64,000 nucleotides of DNA, taken from assembly GCA_943737045.1 (NCBI GenBank), contig CALSFV010000047.1, positions 434,001 through 498,000 of the forward strand, given 5' to 3'. This document shows positions 9,814 through 23,290 of this stretch, in pieces; position 1 is the first letter of the stretch, and each line of letters starts with the position of its first letter. Source of the stretch: Parapristionchus giblindavisi (taxonomy: Eukaryota > Nematoda > Chromadorea > Rhabditida > Diplogasteridae). The position numbers were made by a program, and so were the translations under genes. The notes under the pieces were generated by a model. That model did no database searches, was not told where the DNA came from, and saw only the letters and a program-made list of their open reading frames with translations.

Positions 9814-12701
9814 GTGTGTCTCATTCAGAATTTTTTCCTCTTTCACATAGTATATCACTCGCTGAGTAGCATTGACAATTTGACTTGTAACGAACTGTTT
9901 TGTACCAGAAACAGAGAGTACTGAACGATAAATTTACATATTAGCCGTACTGACCACTTTGAAATAGTTCATCTTTTTCAGAATTTTTCGCTCTTTCATT
10001 TGGTATATGACACGATAGATTTCATTTTCATTTTCAAATTTCTCAAGTTATCTTGATCATATCAGAGTAAAAGCTACATTTGTACTTCGATCATTATAGC
10101 AGCAGTAAAATATAACAGATTGACATGAACTGAAGTGTGTCTCATTCAGAATTTTTTCCTCTTTCACATAGTATAACACTCGCTGAGTATCATTGACAAT
10201 TTGACTTGTAACAAACTGTTTTGTACCAGAAACAGAGAGTACTGAAAGATAAATTTACATATTGGCCGTACTGACCACTTTGAAATAGTTTATCTTATTC
10301 AGAATTTTTCGCTCTTTCATTTAGTATATGGCACGATAGGTTTCATTTTCATTTTCACATTTCTCAAGTTATCTTGATCATATCAGAGTAAAAGCTACTT
10401 TTGTACTTCGATCATTATAGCAGCAGTAAAATATTACAGATCGACATGACCTGAAGTGTGTCTCATTCAGAATTTTTTCCTCTTTCACATACTATATCAC
10501 TCTCTGAGTGTCATTGACAATTTGACTTGTAACGAACTGTTTTGTACCAAAAACAGAGAGTACTGAAAGATAAATTTACATATTGGCCGTACTGACCACT
10601 TTGAAATAGTTTATCTTATTCAGAATTTTTCGCTCTTTCATTTGGTATATGGCACGATAGGTTTCATTTTCATTTTCAAATTTCTCAAGTTATCTTGATC
10701 ATATCAGAGTAAAAGCTACTTTTGTACTTCGATCATTATAGCAGCAGTAAAATATTACAGATCGACATGACCTAAAGTGTGTCTCATTCAGAATTTTTTC
10801 CTCTTTCACATACTATATCACTCTCTGAGTGTCATTGACAATTTGACTTGTAACGAACTGTTTTGTACCAAAAACAGAGAGTACTGAAAGATAAATTTAC
10901 ATATTGGCCGTACTGACCACTTTGAAATAGTTTATCTTATTCAGAATTTTTCGCTCTTTCATTTGGTATATGGCACGATAGGTTTCATTTTCATTTTCAA
11001 ATTTCTCAAGTTATCTTGATCATATCAGAGTAAAAGCTACTTTTGTACTTCGATCATTATAGCAGCAGTAAAATATTACAGATCGACATGACCTAAAGTG
11101 TGTCTCATTCAGAATTTTTTCCTCTTTCACATACTATATCACTTGCTGAATGTCATTGACAATTTGACTTGTAACGAACTGTTTTGTACCAAAAACAGAG
11201 AGTACCGAAAGATAAATTTACATATTGGCCGTACTGACCACATTGAAATAGTTTATCTTATTCAGAATTTTTCGCTCTTTCATTTGGTATATGACACGAT
11301 AGGTTTCATTTTCATTTTCAAATTTCTCAAGTTATCTTGATCATATCAGAGTAAAAGCTACATTTGTACTTCGATCATTATAGCAGCAGTAAAATATTAC
11401 AGATTGACATGACCTGAAGTGTGTCTCATTCAGAATTTTTTCCTCTTTCACATAGTATATCACTCGCTGAGTATCATTGCCAATTTGACTTGTAACGAAC
11501 TGTTTTGTACCAAAAACAGAGAGTACTGAAAGATAAATTTACATATTGGCCGTACTGACCACTTTGAAATAGTTTATCTTATTCAGAATTTTTCGCTCTT
11601 TCATTTGGTATATGGCACGATATTTTTCATTTTCATTTTCACATTTCTCAAGTTATCTTGATCATATCAGAGTAAAAGCTACTTTTGTACTTCGATCATT
11701 ATAGCAGCAGTAAAATATTACAGATCGACATGACCTGAAGTGTGTCTCATTCAGAATTTTTTCCTCTTTCACATACTATATCACTTGCTGAGTGTCATTG
11801 ACAATTTGACTTGTAACGAACTGTTTTGTACCAAAAACAGAGAGTACCGAAAGATAAATTTACAGATTGGCCGTACTGACCACATTGAAATAGTTTATCT
11901 CATTCAGAATTTTTCGCTCTTTCATTTGGTATATGAGACGATAGGTTTCAATTTCATTTTCACATTTCTCAAGTTATCTTGATCATATCAGAGTAAAAGC
12001 TACTTTTGTACTTCGATCATTATAGCAGCAGTAAAATATTACAGATTGACATGACCTGAAGTGTGTCTCATTCAGATTTTTTTCCTCTTTCACATAGTAT
12101 ATCACTCGCTGAGTATCATTGACAATTTGACTTGTAACGAACTGTTTTGTACCAAAAACAGAGAGTACTGAAAGATAAATTTACATATTAGCCGTACTGA
12201 CCACTTTGAAATAGTTCATCTTTTTCAGAATTTTTCGCTCTTTCATTTGGTATATGACACGATAGATTTCATTTTCATTTTCAAATTTCTCAAGTTATCT
12301 TGATCATATCAGAGTAAAAGCTACATTTGTACTTCGATCATTATAGCAGCAGTAAAATATAACAGATTGACATGAACTGAAGTGTGTCTCATTCAGAATT
12401 TTTCCTCTTTCACATAGTATATCACTCGCTGAGTATCATTGACAATTTGACTTGTAACGAACTGTTTTGTACCAGAAACAGAGAGTACTGAAAGATAAAT
12501 TTACATATTGGCCGTACTGACCACATTGAAATAGTTTATCTCATTCAGAATTTTTCGCTCTTTCATTTGGTATATGACACGATAGGTTTCAATTTCATTT
12601 TCACATTTCTCAAGTTATCTTGATCATATCAGAGTAAAAGCTACTTTTGTACTTCGATCATTATAGCAGCAGTAAAATATTACAGATTGACATGACCTGA
12701 A
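9814..12701 (+). repeat. Mixed satellite units without a clear higher-order period
   Basis: These nine units combine types from both neighbouring HOR domains. Those at 9814 and 10135 carry ACCAGAAAC, with GTTCATCTTTTTC and GATAGATTTC at 9814. The unit at 11740 has the C/A look of the domain to its left apart from two private changes (ACAGATTGG, ATGAGACG). The unit at 12061 resembles the c units of the next domain. No gene or unrelated sequence is present. I read this as a transition zone between two independently homogenised domains. Confidence 0.7.
10456..11097 (+). repeat. Tandem pair of near-identical units
   Basis: The units at 10456 and 10777 share the rare CACTCTCTGAG variant. The rare CCTAAAG just before the GTGTGTCTC start occurs ahead of both 10777 and 11098. 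Shared rare changes in adjacent units indicate a recent one-unit duplication. Confidence 0.7.
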
Positions 12702-15700
12702 GTGTGTCTCATTCAGATTTTTTTCCTCTTTCACATAGTATATCACTCGCTGAGTATCATTGACAATTTGACTTGTAACGAACTGTTTTGTACCAAAAAC
12801 AGAGAGTACTGAAAGATAAATTTACATATTAGCCGTACTGACCACTTTGAAATAGTTCATCTTTTTCAGAATTTTTCGCTCTTTCATTTGGTATATGACA
12901 CGATAGATTTCATTTTCATTTTCAAATTTCTCAAGTTATCTTGATCATATCAGAGTAAAAGCTACATTTGTACTTCGATCATTATAGCAGCAGTAAAATA
13001 TAACAGATTGACATGAACTGAAGTGTGTCTCATTCAGAATTTTTCCTCTTTCACATAGTATATCACTCGCTGAGTATCATTGACAATTTGACTTGTAACG
13101 AACTATTTTGTACCAGAAACAGAGAGTACTGAAAGATAAATTTACATATTGGCCGTACTGACCACTTTGAAATAGTTTATCTTATTCAGAATTCTTCGCT
13201 CTTTCATTTGGTATATGACACGATAGGTTTCATTTTCATTTTCACATTTCTCAAGTTATCTTGATCATATCAGAGTAAAAGCTACTTTTGTACTTCGGTC
13301 ATTATAGCAGCAGTAAAATATTACAGATTGACATGACCTGAAGTGTGTCTCATTCAGAATTTTTTCCTCTTTCACATAGTATATCACTCGCTGAGTAGCA
13401 TTGACAATTTGACTTGTAACGAACTGTTTTGTACCAGAAACAGAGAGTACTGAAAGATAAATTTACATATTGGCCGTACTGACCACTTTGAAATAGTTTA
13501 TCTTATTCAGAATTTTTCGCTCTTTCATTTGGTATATGGCACGATAGGTTTCATTTTCATTTTCAAATTTCTCAAGTTATCTTGATCATATCAGAGTAAA
13601 AGCTACTTTTGTACTTCGATCATTATAGCAGCAGTAAAATATTACAGATAGACATGACCTGAAGTGTGTCTCATTCAGAATTTTTTCCTCTTTCACATAC
13701 TATATCACTTGGTGAATGTCATTGACAATTTGACTTGTAACGAACTGTTTTGTACCAAAAACAGAGAGTACCGAAAGATAAATTTACATATTGGCCGTAC
13801 TGACCACATTGAAATAGTTTATCTTATTCAGAATTTTTCGCTCTTTCATTTGGTATATGACACGATAGGTTTCATTTTCATTTTCAAATTTCTCAAGTTA
13901 TCTTGATCATATCAGAGTAAAAGCTACATTTGTACTTCGATCATTATAGCAGCAGTAAAATATTACAGATTGACATGACCTGAAGTGTGTCTCATTCAGA
14001 ATTTTTTCCTCTTTCACATAGTATATCACTCGCTGAGTATCATTGACAATTTGACTTGTAACGAACTGTTTTGTACCAAAAACAGAGAGTACCGAAAGAT
14101 AAATTTACATATTGGCCGTACTGACCACATTGAAATAGTTTATCATATTCAGCATTTTTCGCTCTTTCATTTGGTATATGACACGATAGGTTTCATTTTC
14201 ATTTTCACATTTCTCAAGTTATCTTGATCATATCAGAGTAAAAGCTACTTTTGTACTTCGATCATTATAGCAGCAGTAAAATATTACAGATTGACATGAC
14301 CTGAAGTGTGTCTCATTCAGAATTTTTTCCTCTTTCACATAGTATATCACTCGCTGAGTATCATTGACAATTTGACTTGTAACGAACTGTTTTGTACCAA
14401 AAACAGAGAGTACTGAAAGATAAATTTACATATTAGCCGTACTGACCACTTTGAAATAGTTCATCTTTTTCAGAATTTTTCGCTCTTTCATTTGGTATAT
14501 GACACGATAGATTTCATTTTCATTTTCAAATTTCTCAAGTTATCTTGATCATATCAGAGTAAAAGCTACATTTGTACTTCGATCATTATAGCAGCAGTAA
14601 AATATAACAGATTGACATGAACTGAAGTGTGTCTCATTCAGAATTTTTCCTCTTTCACATAGTATATCACTCGCTGAGTATCATTGACAATTTGACTTGT
14701 AACGAACTGTTTTGTACCAGAAACAGAGAGTACTGAAAGATAAATTTACATATTGGCCGTACTGACCACTTTGAAATAGTTTATCTTATTCAGAATTTTT
14801 CGCTCTTTCATTTGGTATATGACACGATAGGTTTCATTTTCATTTTCACATTTCTCAAGTTATCTTGATCATATCAGAGTAAAAGCTACTTTTGTACTTC
14901 GGTCATTATAGCAGCAGTAAAATATTACAGATTGACATGACCTGAAGTGTGTCTCATTCAGAATTTTTTCCTCTTTCACATAGTATATCACTCGCTGAGT
15001 AGCATTGACAATTTGACTTGTAACGAACTGTTTTGTACCAGAAACAGAGAGTACTGAAAGATAAATTTACATATTGGCCGTACTGACCACTTTGAAATAG
15101 TTTATCTTATTCAGAATTTTTCGCTCTTTCATTTGGTATATGGCACGATAGGTTTCATTTTCATTTTCAAATTTCTCAAGTTATCTTGATCATATCAGAG
15201 TAAAAGCTACTTTTGTACTTCGATCATTATAGCAGCAGTAAAATATTACAGATAGACATGACCTGAAGTGTGTCTCATTCAGAATTTTTTCCTCTTTCAC
15301 ATACTATATCACTTGCTGAATGTCATTGACAATTTGACTTGTAACGAACTGTTTTGTACCAAAAACAGAGAGTACCGAAAGATAAATTTACATATTGGCC
15401 GTACTGACCACATTGAAATAGTTTATCTTATTCAGAATTTTTCGCTCTTTCATTTGGTATATGACACGATAGGTTTCATTTTCATTTTCAAATTTCTCAA
15501 GTTATCTTGATCATATCAGAGTAAAAGCTACATTTGTACTTCGATCATTATAGCAGCAGTAAAATATTACAGATTGACATGACCTGAAGTGTGTCTCATT
15601 CAGAATTTTTTCCTCTTTCACATAGTATATCACTCGCTGAGTATCATTGACAATTTGACTTGTAACGAACTGTTTTGTACCAAAAACAGAGAGTACCGAA

Positions 15701-15909
15701 AGATAAATTTACATATTGGCCGTACTGACCACATTGAAATAGTTTATCATATTCAGCATTTTTCGCTCTTTCATTTGGTATATGACACGATAGGTTTCAT
15801 TTTCATTTTCACATTTCTCAAGTTATCTTGATCATATCAGAGTAAAAGCTACTTTTGTACTTCGATCATTATAGCAGCAGTAAAATATTACAGATTGACA
15901 TGACCTGAA

Positions 15910-16230
15910 GTGTGTCTCATTCAGAATTTTTTCCTCTTTCACATAGTATATCACTCGCTGAGTATCATTGACAATTTGACTTGTAACGAACTGTTTTGTA
16001 CCAAAAACAGAGAGTACTGAAAGATAAATTTACATATTGGCCGTACTGACCACTTTGAAATAGTTTATCTTATTCAGAATTTTTCGCTCTTTCATTTGGT
16101 ATATGGCACGATAGGTTTCATTTTCATTTTCAAATTTCTCAAGTTATCTTGATCATATCAGAGTAAAAGCTACTTTTGTACTTCGATCATTATAGCAGCA
16201 GTAAAATATTACAGATAGACATGACCTGAA
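15910..16230 (+). repeat. Recombinant unit: c-type front, e-type rear
   Basis: This unit sits between b (15589) and a (16231) in the 3-unit copy. It begins as c does (GTATCATTGAC, ACCAAAAAC, ACTGAA) and ends as e does (ATTGGCC, GTTTATCTTATTC, GGCACG, GATAGAC). It is what a two-unit deletion by unequal exchange between a c unit and an e unit would leave, with the switch between unit positions 95 and about 128. Confidence 0.77.
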
Positions 16231-19200
16231 GTGTGTCTCATTCAGAATTTTTTCCTCTTTCACATACTATATCACTTGGTGAATGTCATTGACAATTTGA
16301 CTTGTAACGAACTGTTTTGTACCAAAAACAGAGAGTACCGAAAGATAAATTTACATATTGGCCGTACTGACCACATTGAAATAGTTTATCTTATTCAGAA
16401 TTTTTCGCTCTTTCATTTGGTATATGACACGATAGGTTTCATTTTCATTTTCAAATTTCTCAAGTTATCTTGATCATATCAGAGTAAAAGCTACATTTGT
16501 ACTTCGATCATTATAGCAGCAGTAAAATATTACAGATTGACATGACCTGAAGTGTGTCTCATTCAGAATTTTTTCCTCTTTCACATAGTATATCACTCGC
16601 TGAGTATCATTGACAATTTGACTTGTAACGAACTGTTTTGTACCAAAAACAGAGAGTACCGAAAGATAAATTTACATATTGGCCGTACTGACCACATTGA
16701 AATAGTTTATCATATTCAGCATTTTTCGCTCTTTCATTTGGTATATGACACGATAGGTTTCATTTTCATTTTCACATTTCTCAAGTTATCTTGATCATAT
16801 CAGAGTAAAAGCTACTTTTGTACTTCGATCATTATAGCAGCAGTAAAATACTACAGATTGACATGACCTGAAGTGTGTCTCATTCAGAATTTTTTCCTCT
16901 TTCACATAGTATATCACTCGCTGAGTATCATTGACAATTTGACTTGTAACGAACTGTTTTGTACCAAAAACAGAGAGTACTGAAAGATAAATTTACATAT
17001 TAGCCGTACTGACCACTTTGAAATAGTTCATCTTTTTCAGAATTTTTCGCTCTTTCATTTGGTATATGACACGATAGATTTCATTTTCATTTTCAAATTT
17101 CTCAAGTTATCTTGATCATATCAGAGTAAAAGCTACATTTGTACTTCGATCATTATAGCAGCAGTAAAATATAACAGATTGACATGAACTGAAGTGTGTC
17201 TCATTCAGAATTTTTCCTCTTTCACATAGTATATCACTCGCTGAGTATCATTGACAATTTGACTTGTAACGAACTGTTTTGTACCAGAAACAGAGAGTAC
17301 TGAAAGATAAATTTACATATTGGCCGTACTGACCACTTTGAAATAGTTTATCTTATTCAGAATTTTTCGCTCTTTCATTTGGTATATGACACGATAGGTT
17401 TCATTTTCATTTTCACATTTCTCAAGTTATCTTGATCATATCAGAGTAAAAGCTACTTTTGTACTTCGGTCATTATAGCAGCAGTAAAATATTACAGATT
17501 GACATGACCTGAAGTGTGTCTCATTCAGAATTTTTTCCTCTTTCACATAGTATATCACTCGCTGAGTAGCATTGACAATTTGACTTGTAACGAACTGTTT
17601 TGTACCAGAAACAGAGAGTACTGAAAGATAAATTTACATATTGGCCGTACTGACCACTTTGAAATAGTTTATCTTATTCAGAATTTTTCGCTCTTTCATT
17701 TGGTATATGGCACGATAGGTTTCATTTTCATTTTCAAATTTCTCAAGTTATCTTGATCATATCAGAGTAAAAGCTACTTTTGTACTTCGATCATTATAGC
17801 AGCAGTAAAATATTACAGATAGACATGACCTGAAGTGTGTCTCATTCAGAATTTTTTCCTCTTTCACATACTATATCACTTGCTGAATGTCATTGACAAT
17901 TTGACTTGTAACGAACTGTTTTGTACCAAAAACAGAGAGTACCGAAAGATAAATTTACATATTGGCCGTACTGACCACATTGAAATAGTTTATCTTATTC
18001 AGAATTTTTCGCTCTTTCATTTGGTATATGACACGATAGGTTTCATTTTCATTTTCAAATTTCTCAAGTTATCTTGATCATATCAGAGTAAAAGCTACAT
18101 TTGTACTTCGATCATTATAGCAGCAGTAAAATATTACAGATTGACATGACCTGAAGTGTGTCTCATTCAGAATTTTTTCCTCTTTCACATAGTATATCAC
18201 TCGCTGAGTATCATTGACAATTTGACTTGTAACGAACTGTTTTGTACCAAAAACAGAGAGTACCGAAAGATAAATTTACATATTGGCCGTACTGACCACA
18301 TTGAAATAGTTTATCATATTCAGCATTTTTCGCTCTTTCATTTGGTATATGACACGATAGGTTTCATTTTCATTTTCACATTTCTCAAGTTATCTTGATC
18401 ATATCAGAGTAAAAGCTACTTTTGTACTTCGATCATTATAGCAGCAGTAAAATATTACAGATTGACATGACCTGAAGTGTGTCTCATTCAGAATTTTTTC
18501 CTCTTTCACATAGTATATCACTCGCTGAGTATCATTGACAATTTGACTTGTAACGAACTGTTTTGTACCAAAAACAGAGAGTACTGAAAGATAAATTTAC
18601 ATATTAGCCGTACTGACCACTTTGAAATAGTTCATCTTTTTCAGAATTTTTCGCTCTTTCATTTGGTATATGACACGATAGATTTCATTTTCATTTTCAA
18701 ATTTCTCAAGTTATCTTGATCATATCAGAGTAAAAGCTACATTTGTACTTCGATCATTATAGCAGCAGTAAAATATAACAGATTGACATGAACTGAAGTG
18801 TGTCTCATTCAGAATTTTTCCTCTTTCACATAGTATATCACTCGCTGAGTATCATTGACAATTTGACTTGTAACGAACTGTTTTGTACCAGAAACAGAGA
18901 GTACTGAAAGATAAATTTACATATTGGCCGTACTGACCACTTTGAAATAGTTTATCTTATTCAGAATTTTTCGCTCTTTCATTTGGTATATGACACGATA
19001 GGTTTCATTTTCATTTTCACATTTCTCAAGTTATCTTGATCATATCAGAGTAAAAGCTACTTTTGTACTTCGGTCATTATAGCAGCAGTAAAATATTACA
19101 GATTGACATGACCTGAAGTGTGTCTCATTCAGAATTTTTTCCTCTTTCACATAGTATATCACTCGCTGAGTAGCATTGACAATTTGACTTGTAACGAACT

Positions 19201-20080
19201 GTTTTGTACCAGAAACAGAGAGTACTGAAAGATAAATTTACATATTGGCCGTACTGACCACTTTGAAATAGTTTATCTTATTCAGAATTTTTCGCTCTTT
19301 CATTTGGTATATGGCACGATAGGTTTCATTTTCATTTTCAAATTTCTCAAGTTATCTTGATCATATCAGAGTAAAAGCTACTTTTGTACTTCGATCATTA
19401 TAGCAGCAGTAAAATATTACAGATAGACATGACCTGAAGTGTGTCTCATTCAGAATTTTTTCCTCTTTCACATACTATATCACTTGCTGAATGTCATTGA
19501 CAATTTGACTTGTAACGAACTGTTTTGTACCAAAAACAGAGAGTACCGAAAGATAAATTTACATATTGGCCGTACTGACCACATTGAAATAGTTTATCTT
19601 ATTCAGAATTTTTCGCTCTTTCATTTGGTATATGACACGATAGGTTTCATTTTCATTTTCAAATTTCTCAAGTTATCTTGATCATATCAGAGTAAAAGCT
19701 ACATTTGTACTTCGATCATTATAGCAGCAGTAAAATATTACAGATTGACATGACCTGAAGTGTGTCTCATTCAGAATTTTTTCCTCTTTCACATAGTATA
19801 TCACTCGCTGAGTATCATTGACAATTTGACTTGTAACGAACTGTTTTGTACCAAAAACAGAGAGTACCGAAAGATAAATTTACATATTGGCCGTACTGAC
19901 CACATTGAAATAGTTTATCATATTCAGCATTTTTCGCTCTTTCATTTGGTATATGACACGATAGGTTTCATTTTCATTTTCACATTTCTCAAGTTATCTT
20001 GATCATATCAGAGTAAAAGCTACTTTTGTACTTCGATCATTATAGCAGCAGTAAAATATTACAGATTGACATGACCTGAA

Positions 20081-20401
20081 GTGTGTCTCATTCAGAATTT
20101 TTTCCTCTTTCACATAGTATATCACTCGCTGAGTATCATTGACAATTTGACTTGTAACGAACTGTTTTGTACCAGAAACAGAGAGTACTGAAAGATAAAT
20201 TTACATATTGGCCGTACTGACCACTTTGAAATAGTTTATCTTATTCAGAATTTTTCGCTCTTTCATTTGGTATATGACACGATAGGTTTCATTTTCATTT
20301 TCAAATTTCTCAAGTTATCTTGATCATATCAGAGTAAAAGCTACTTTTGTACTTCGGTCATTATAGCAGCAGTAAAATATTACAGATTGACATGACCTGA
20401 A
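20081..20401 (+). repeat. Recombinant unit: c-type front, d-type rear
   Basis: This unit opens like c (no CATGAACTG before it, full six-T run in GAATTTTTTCC) but continues like d (ACCAGAAAC, ATTGGCC, GACACG, CTTCGGTC). It turns the 5-unit HOR into the 4-unit form. The same composite appears at 21365-21685, so the 4-unit form was itself duplicated with a period of 1284 bp. Confidence 0.75.
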
Positions 20402-22006
20402 GTGTGTCTCATTCAGAATTTTTTCCTCTTTCACATAGTATATCACTCGCTGAGTAGCATTGACAATTTGACTTGTAACGAACTGTTTTGTACCAGAAAC
20501 AGAGAGTACTGAAAGATAAATTTACATATTGGCCGTACTGACCACTTTGAAATAGTTTATCTTATTCAGAATTTTTCGCTCTTTCATTTGGTATATGGCA
20601 CGATAGGTTTCATTTTCATTTTCAAATTTCTCAAGTTATCTTGATCATATCAGAGTAAAAGCTACTTTTGTACTTCGATCATTATAGCAGCAGTAAAATA
20701 TTACAGATAGACATGACCTGAAGTGTGTCTCATTCAGAATTTTTTCCTCTTTCACATACTATATCACTTGCTGAATGTCATTGACAATTTGACTTGTAAC
20801 GAACTGTTTTGTACCAAAAACAGAGAGTACCGAAAGATAAATTTACATATTGGCCGTACTGACCACATTGAAATAGTTTATCTTATTCAGAATTTTTCGC
20901 TCTTTCATTTGGTATATGACACGATAGGTTTCATTTTCATTTTCAAATTTCTCAAGTTATCTTGATCATATCAGAGTAAAAGCTACATTTGTACTTCGAT
21001 CATTATAGCAGCAGTAAAATATTACAGATTGACATGACCTGAAGTGTGTCTCATTCAGAATTTTTTCCTCTTTCACATAGTATATCACTCGCTGAGTATC
21101 ATTGACAATTTGACTTGTAACGAACTGTTTTGTACCAAAAACAGAGAGTACCGAAAGATAAATTTACATATTGGCCGTACTGACCACATTGAAATAGTTT
21201 ATCATATTCAGCATTTTTCGCTCTTTCATTTGGTATATGACACGATAGGTTTCATTTTCATTTTCACATTTCTCAAGTTATCTTGATCATATCAGAGTAA
21301 AAGCTACTTTTGTACTTCGATCATTATAGCAGCAGTAAAATATTACAGATTGACATGACCTGAAGTGTGTCTCATTCAGAATTTTTTCCTCTTTCACATA
21401 GTATATCACTCGCTGAGTATCATTGACAATTTGACTTGTAACGAACTGTTTTGTACCAGAAACAGAGAGTACTGAAAGATAAATTTACATATTGGCCGTA
21501 CTGACCACTTTGAAATAGTTTATCTTATTCAGAATTTTTCGCTCTTTCATTTGGTATATGACACGATAGGTTTCATTTTCATTTTCAAATTTCTCAAGTT
21601 ATCTTGATCATATCAGAGTAAAAGCTACTTTTGTACTTCGGTCATTATAGCAGCAGTAAAATATTACAGATTGACATGACCTGAAGTGTGTCTCATTCAG
21701 AATTTTTTCCTCTTTCACATAGTATATCACTCGCTGAGTAGCATTGACAATTTGACTTGTAACGAACTGTTTTGTACCAGAAAGAGAGAGTACTGAAAGA
21801 TAAATTTACATATTGGCCGTACTGACCACTTTGAAATAGTTTATCTTATTCAGAATTTTTCGCTCTTTCATTTGGTATATGGCACGATAGGTTTCATTTT
21901 CATTTTCAAATTTCTCAAGTTATCTTGATCATATCAGAGTAAAAGCTACTTTTGTACTTCGATCATTATAGCAGCAGTAAAATATTACAGATTGACATGA
22001 CCTGAA

Positions 22007-23290
22007 GTGTGTCTCATTCAGAATTTTTTCCTCTTTCACATAGTATATCACTCGCTGAGTATCATTGACAATTTGACTTGTAACGAACTGTTTTGTACCA
22101 GAAACAGAGAGTACTGAAAGATAAATTTACATATTGGCCGTACTGACCACTTTGAAATAGTTTATCTTATTCAGAATTTTTCGCTCTTTCATTTGGTATA
22201 TGACACGATAGGTTTCATTTTCATTTTCAAATTTCTCAAGTTATCTTGATCATATCAGAGTAAAAGCTACTTTTGTACTTCGATCATTATAGCAGCAGTA
22301 AAATATTACAGATTGACATGACCTGAAGTGTGTCTCATTCAGAATTTTTTCCTCTTTCACATAGTATATCACTCGCTGAGTATCATTGCCAATTTGACTT
22401 GTAACGAACTGTTTTGTACCAAAAACATAGAGTACTGAAAGATAAATTTACATATTGGCCGTACTGACCACATTGAAATAGTTTATCTTATTCAGAATTT
22501 TTCGCTCTTTCATTTGGTATATGACACGATAGGTTTCATTTTCATTTTCACATTTCTCAAGTTATCTTGATCATATCAGAGTAAAAGCTACTTTTGTACT
22601 TCGATCATTATAGCAGCAGTAAAATATTACAGATCGACATGACCTGAAGTGTGTCTCATTCAGAATTTTTTCCTCTTTCACATACTATATCACTTGGTGA
22701 GTGTCATTGACAATTTGACTTGTAACGAACTGTTTTGTACCAAAAACAGAGAGTACCGAAAGATAAATTTACATATTGGCCGTACTGACCACATTGAAAT
22801 AGTTTATCTTATTCAGAATTTTTCGCTCTTTCATTTGGTATATGACACGATACTTTTCATTTTCATTTTCAAATTTCTCAAGTTATCTTGATCATATCAG
22901 AGTAAAAGCTACATTTGTACTTCGATCATTATAGCAGCAGTAAAATATTACAGATTGACATGACCTGAAGTGTGTCTCATTCAGAATTTTTTCCTCTTTC
23001 ACATAGTATATCACTCGCTGAGTATCATTGCCAATTTGACTTGTAACGAACTGTTTTGTACCAAAAACAGAGAGTACTGAAAGATAAATTTATATATTGG
23101 CCGTACTTACCACTTTGAAATAGTTCATCTTATTCAGAATTTTTCGCTCTTTCATTTGGTATATGACACGATAGGTTTCATTTTCATTTTTAAATTTCTC
23201 AAGTTATCTTGATCATATCAGAGTAAAAGCTACTTTTGTACTTCGATCATTATAGCAGCAGTAAAATATTACAGATCGACATGACCTGAA
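22007..23290 (+). repeat. Mixed satellite units between two HOR domains
   Basis: The units at 22007, 22328, 22649 and 22970 do not form a repeated order that I can see. The unit at 22649 has a private GATACTTTTC. The unit at 22970 introduces the TTTATATATTGG and CTTACCAC markers that dominate the following 20 kb, together with a TTTTTAAATTTC change. No non-satellite sequence is present. Confidence 0.68.

Larger units (their letters stand above)
12702..22006 (+). repeat. 5-unit higher-order repeat, about 1604 bp, copies of 5, 3, 5, 5, 4 and 4 units
   Basis: The unit order is a (TTGCTGAATG or TTGGTGAATG), b (CATATTCAGCATT), c (ATTAGCC, GTTCATCTTTTTC, GATAGATTTC), d (preceded by CATGAACTG, with ACCAGAAAC and CTTCGGTC), e (GAGTAGCATTG, GGCACG, ending GATAGAC). 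A c-d-e partial lies at 12702-13663. Copies then start at 13664, 15268, 16231, 17835, 19439 and 20723, with spacings of 1604, 963, 1604, 1604 and 1284 bp; the last copy is also 1284 bp. The d marker CTTCGGTC falls near 13297, 14901, 17468, 19072, 20356 and 21640, which fits this reading independently. Confidence 0.87.
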
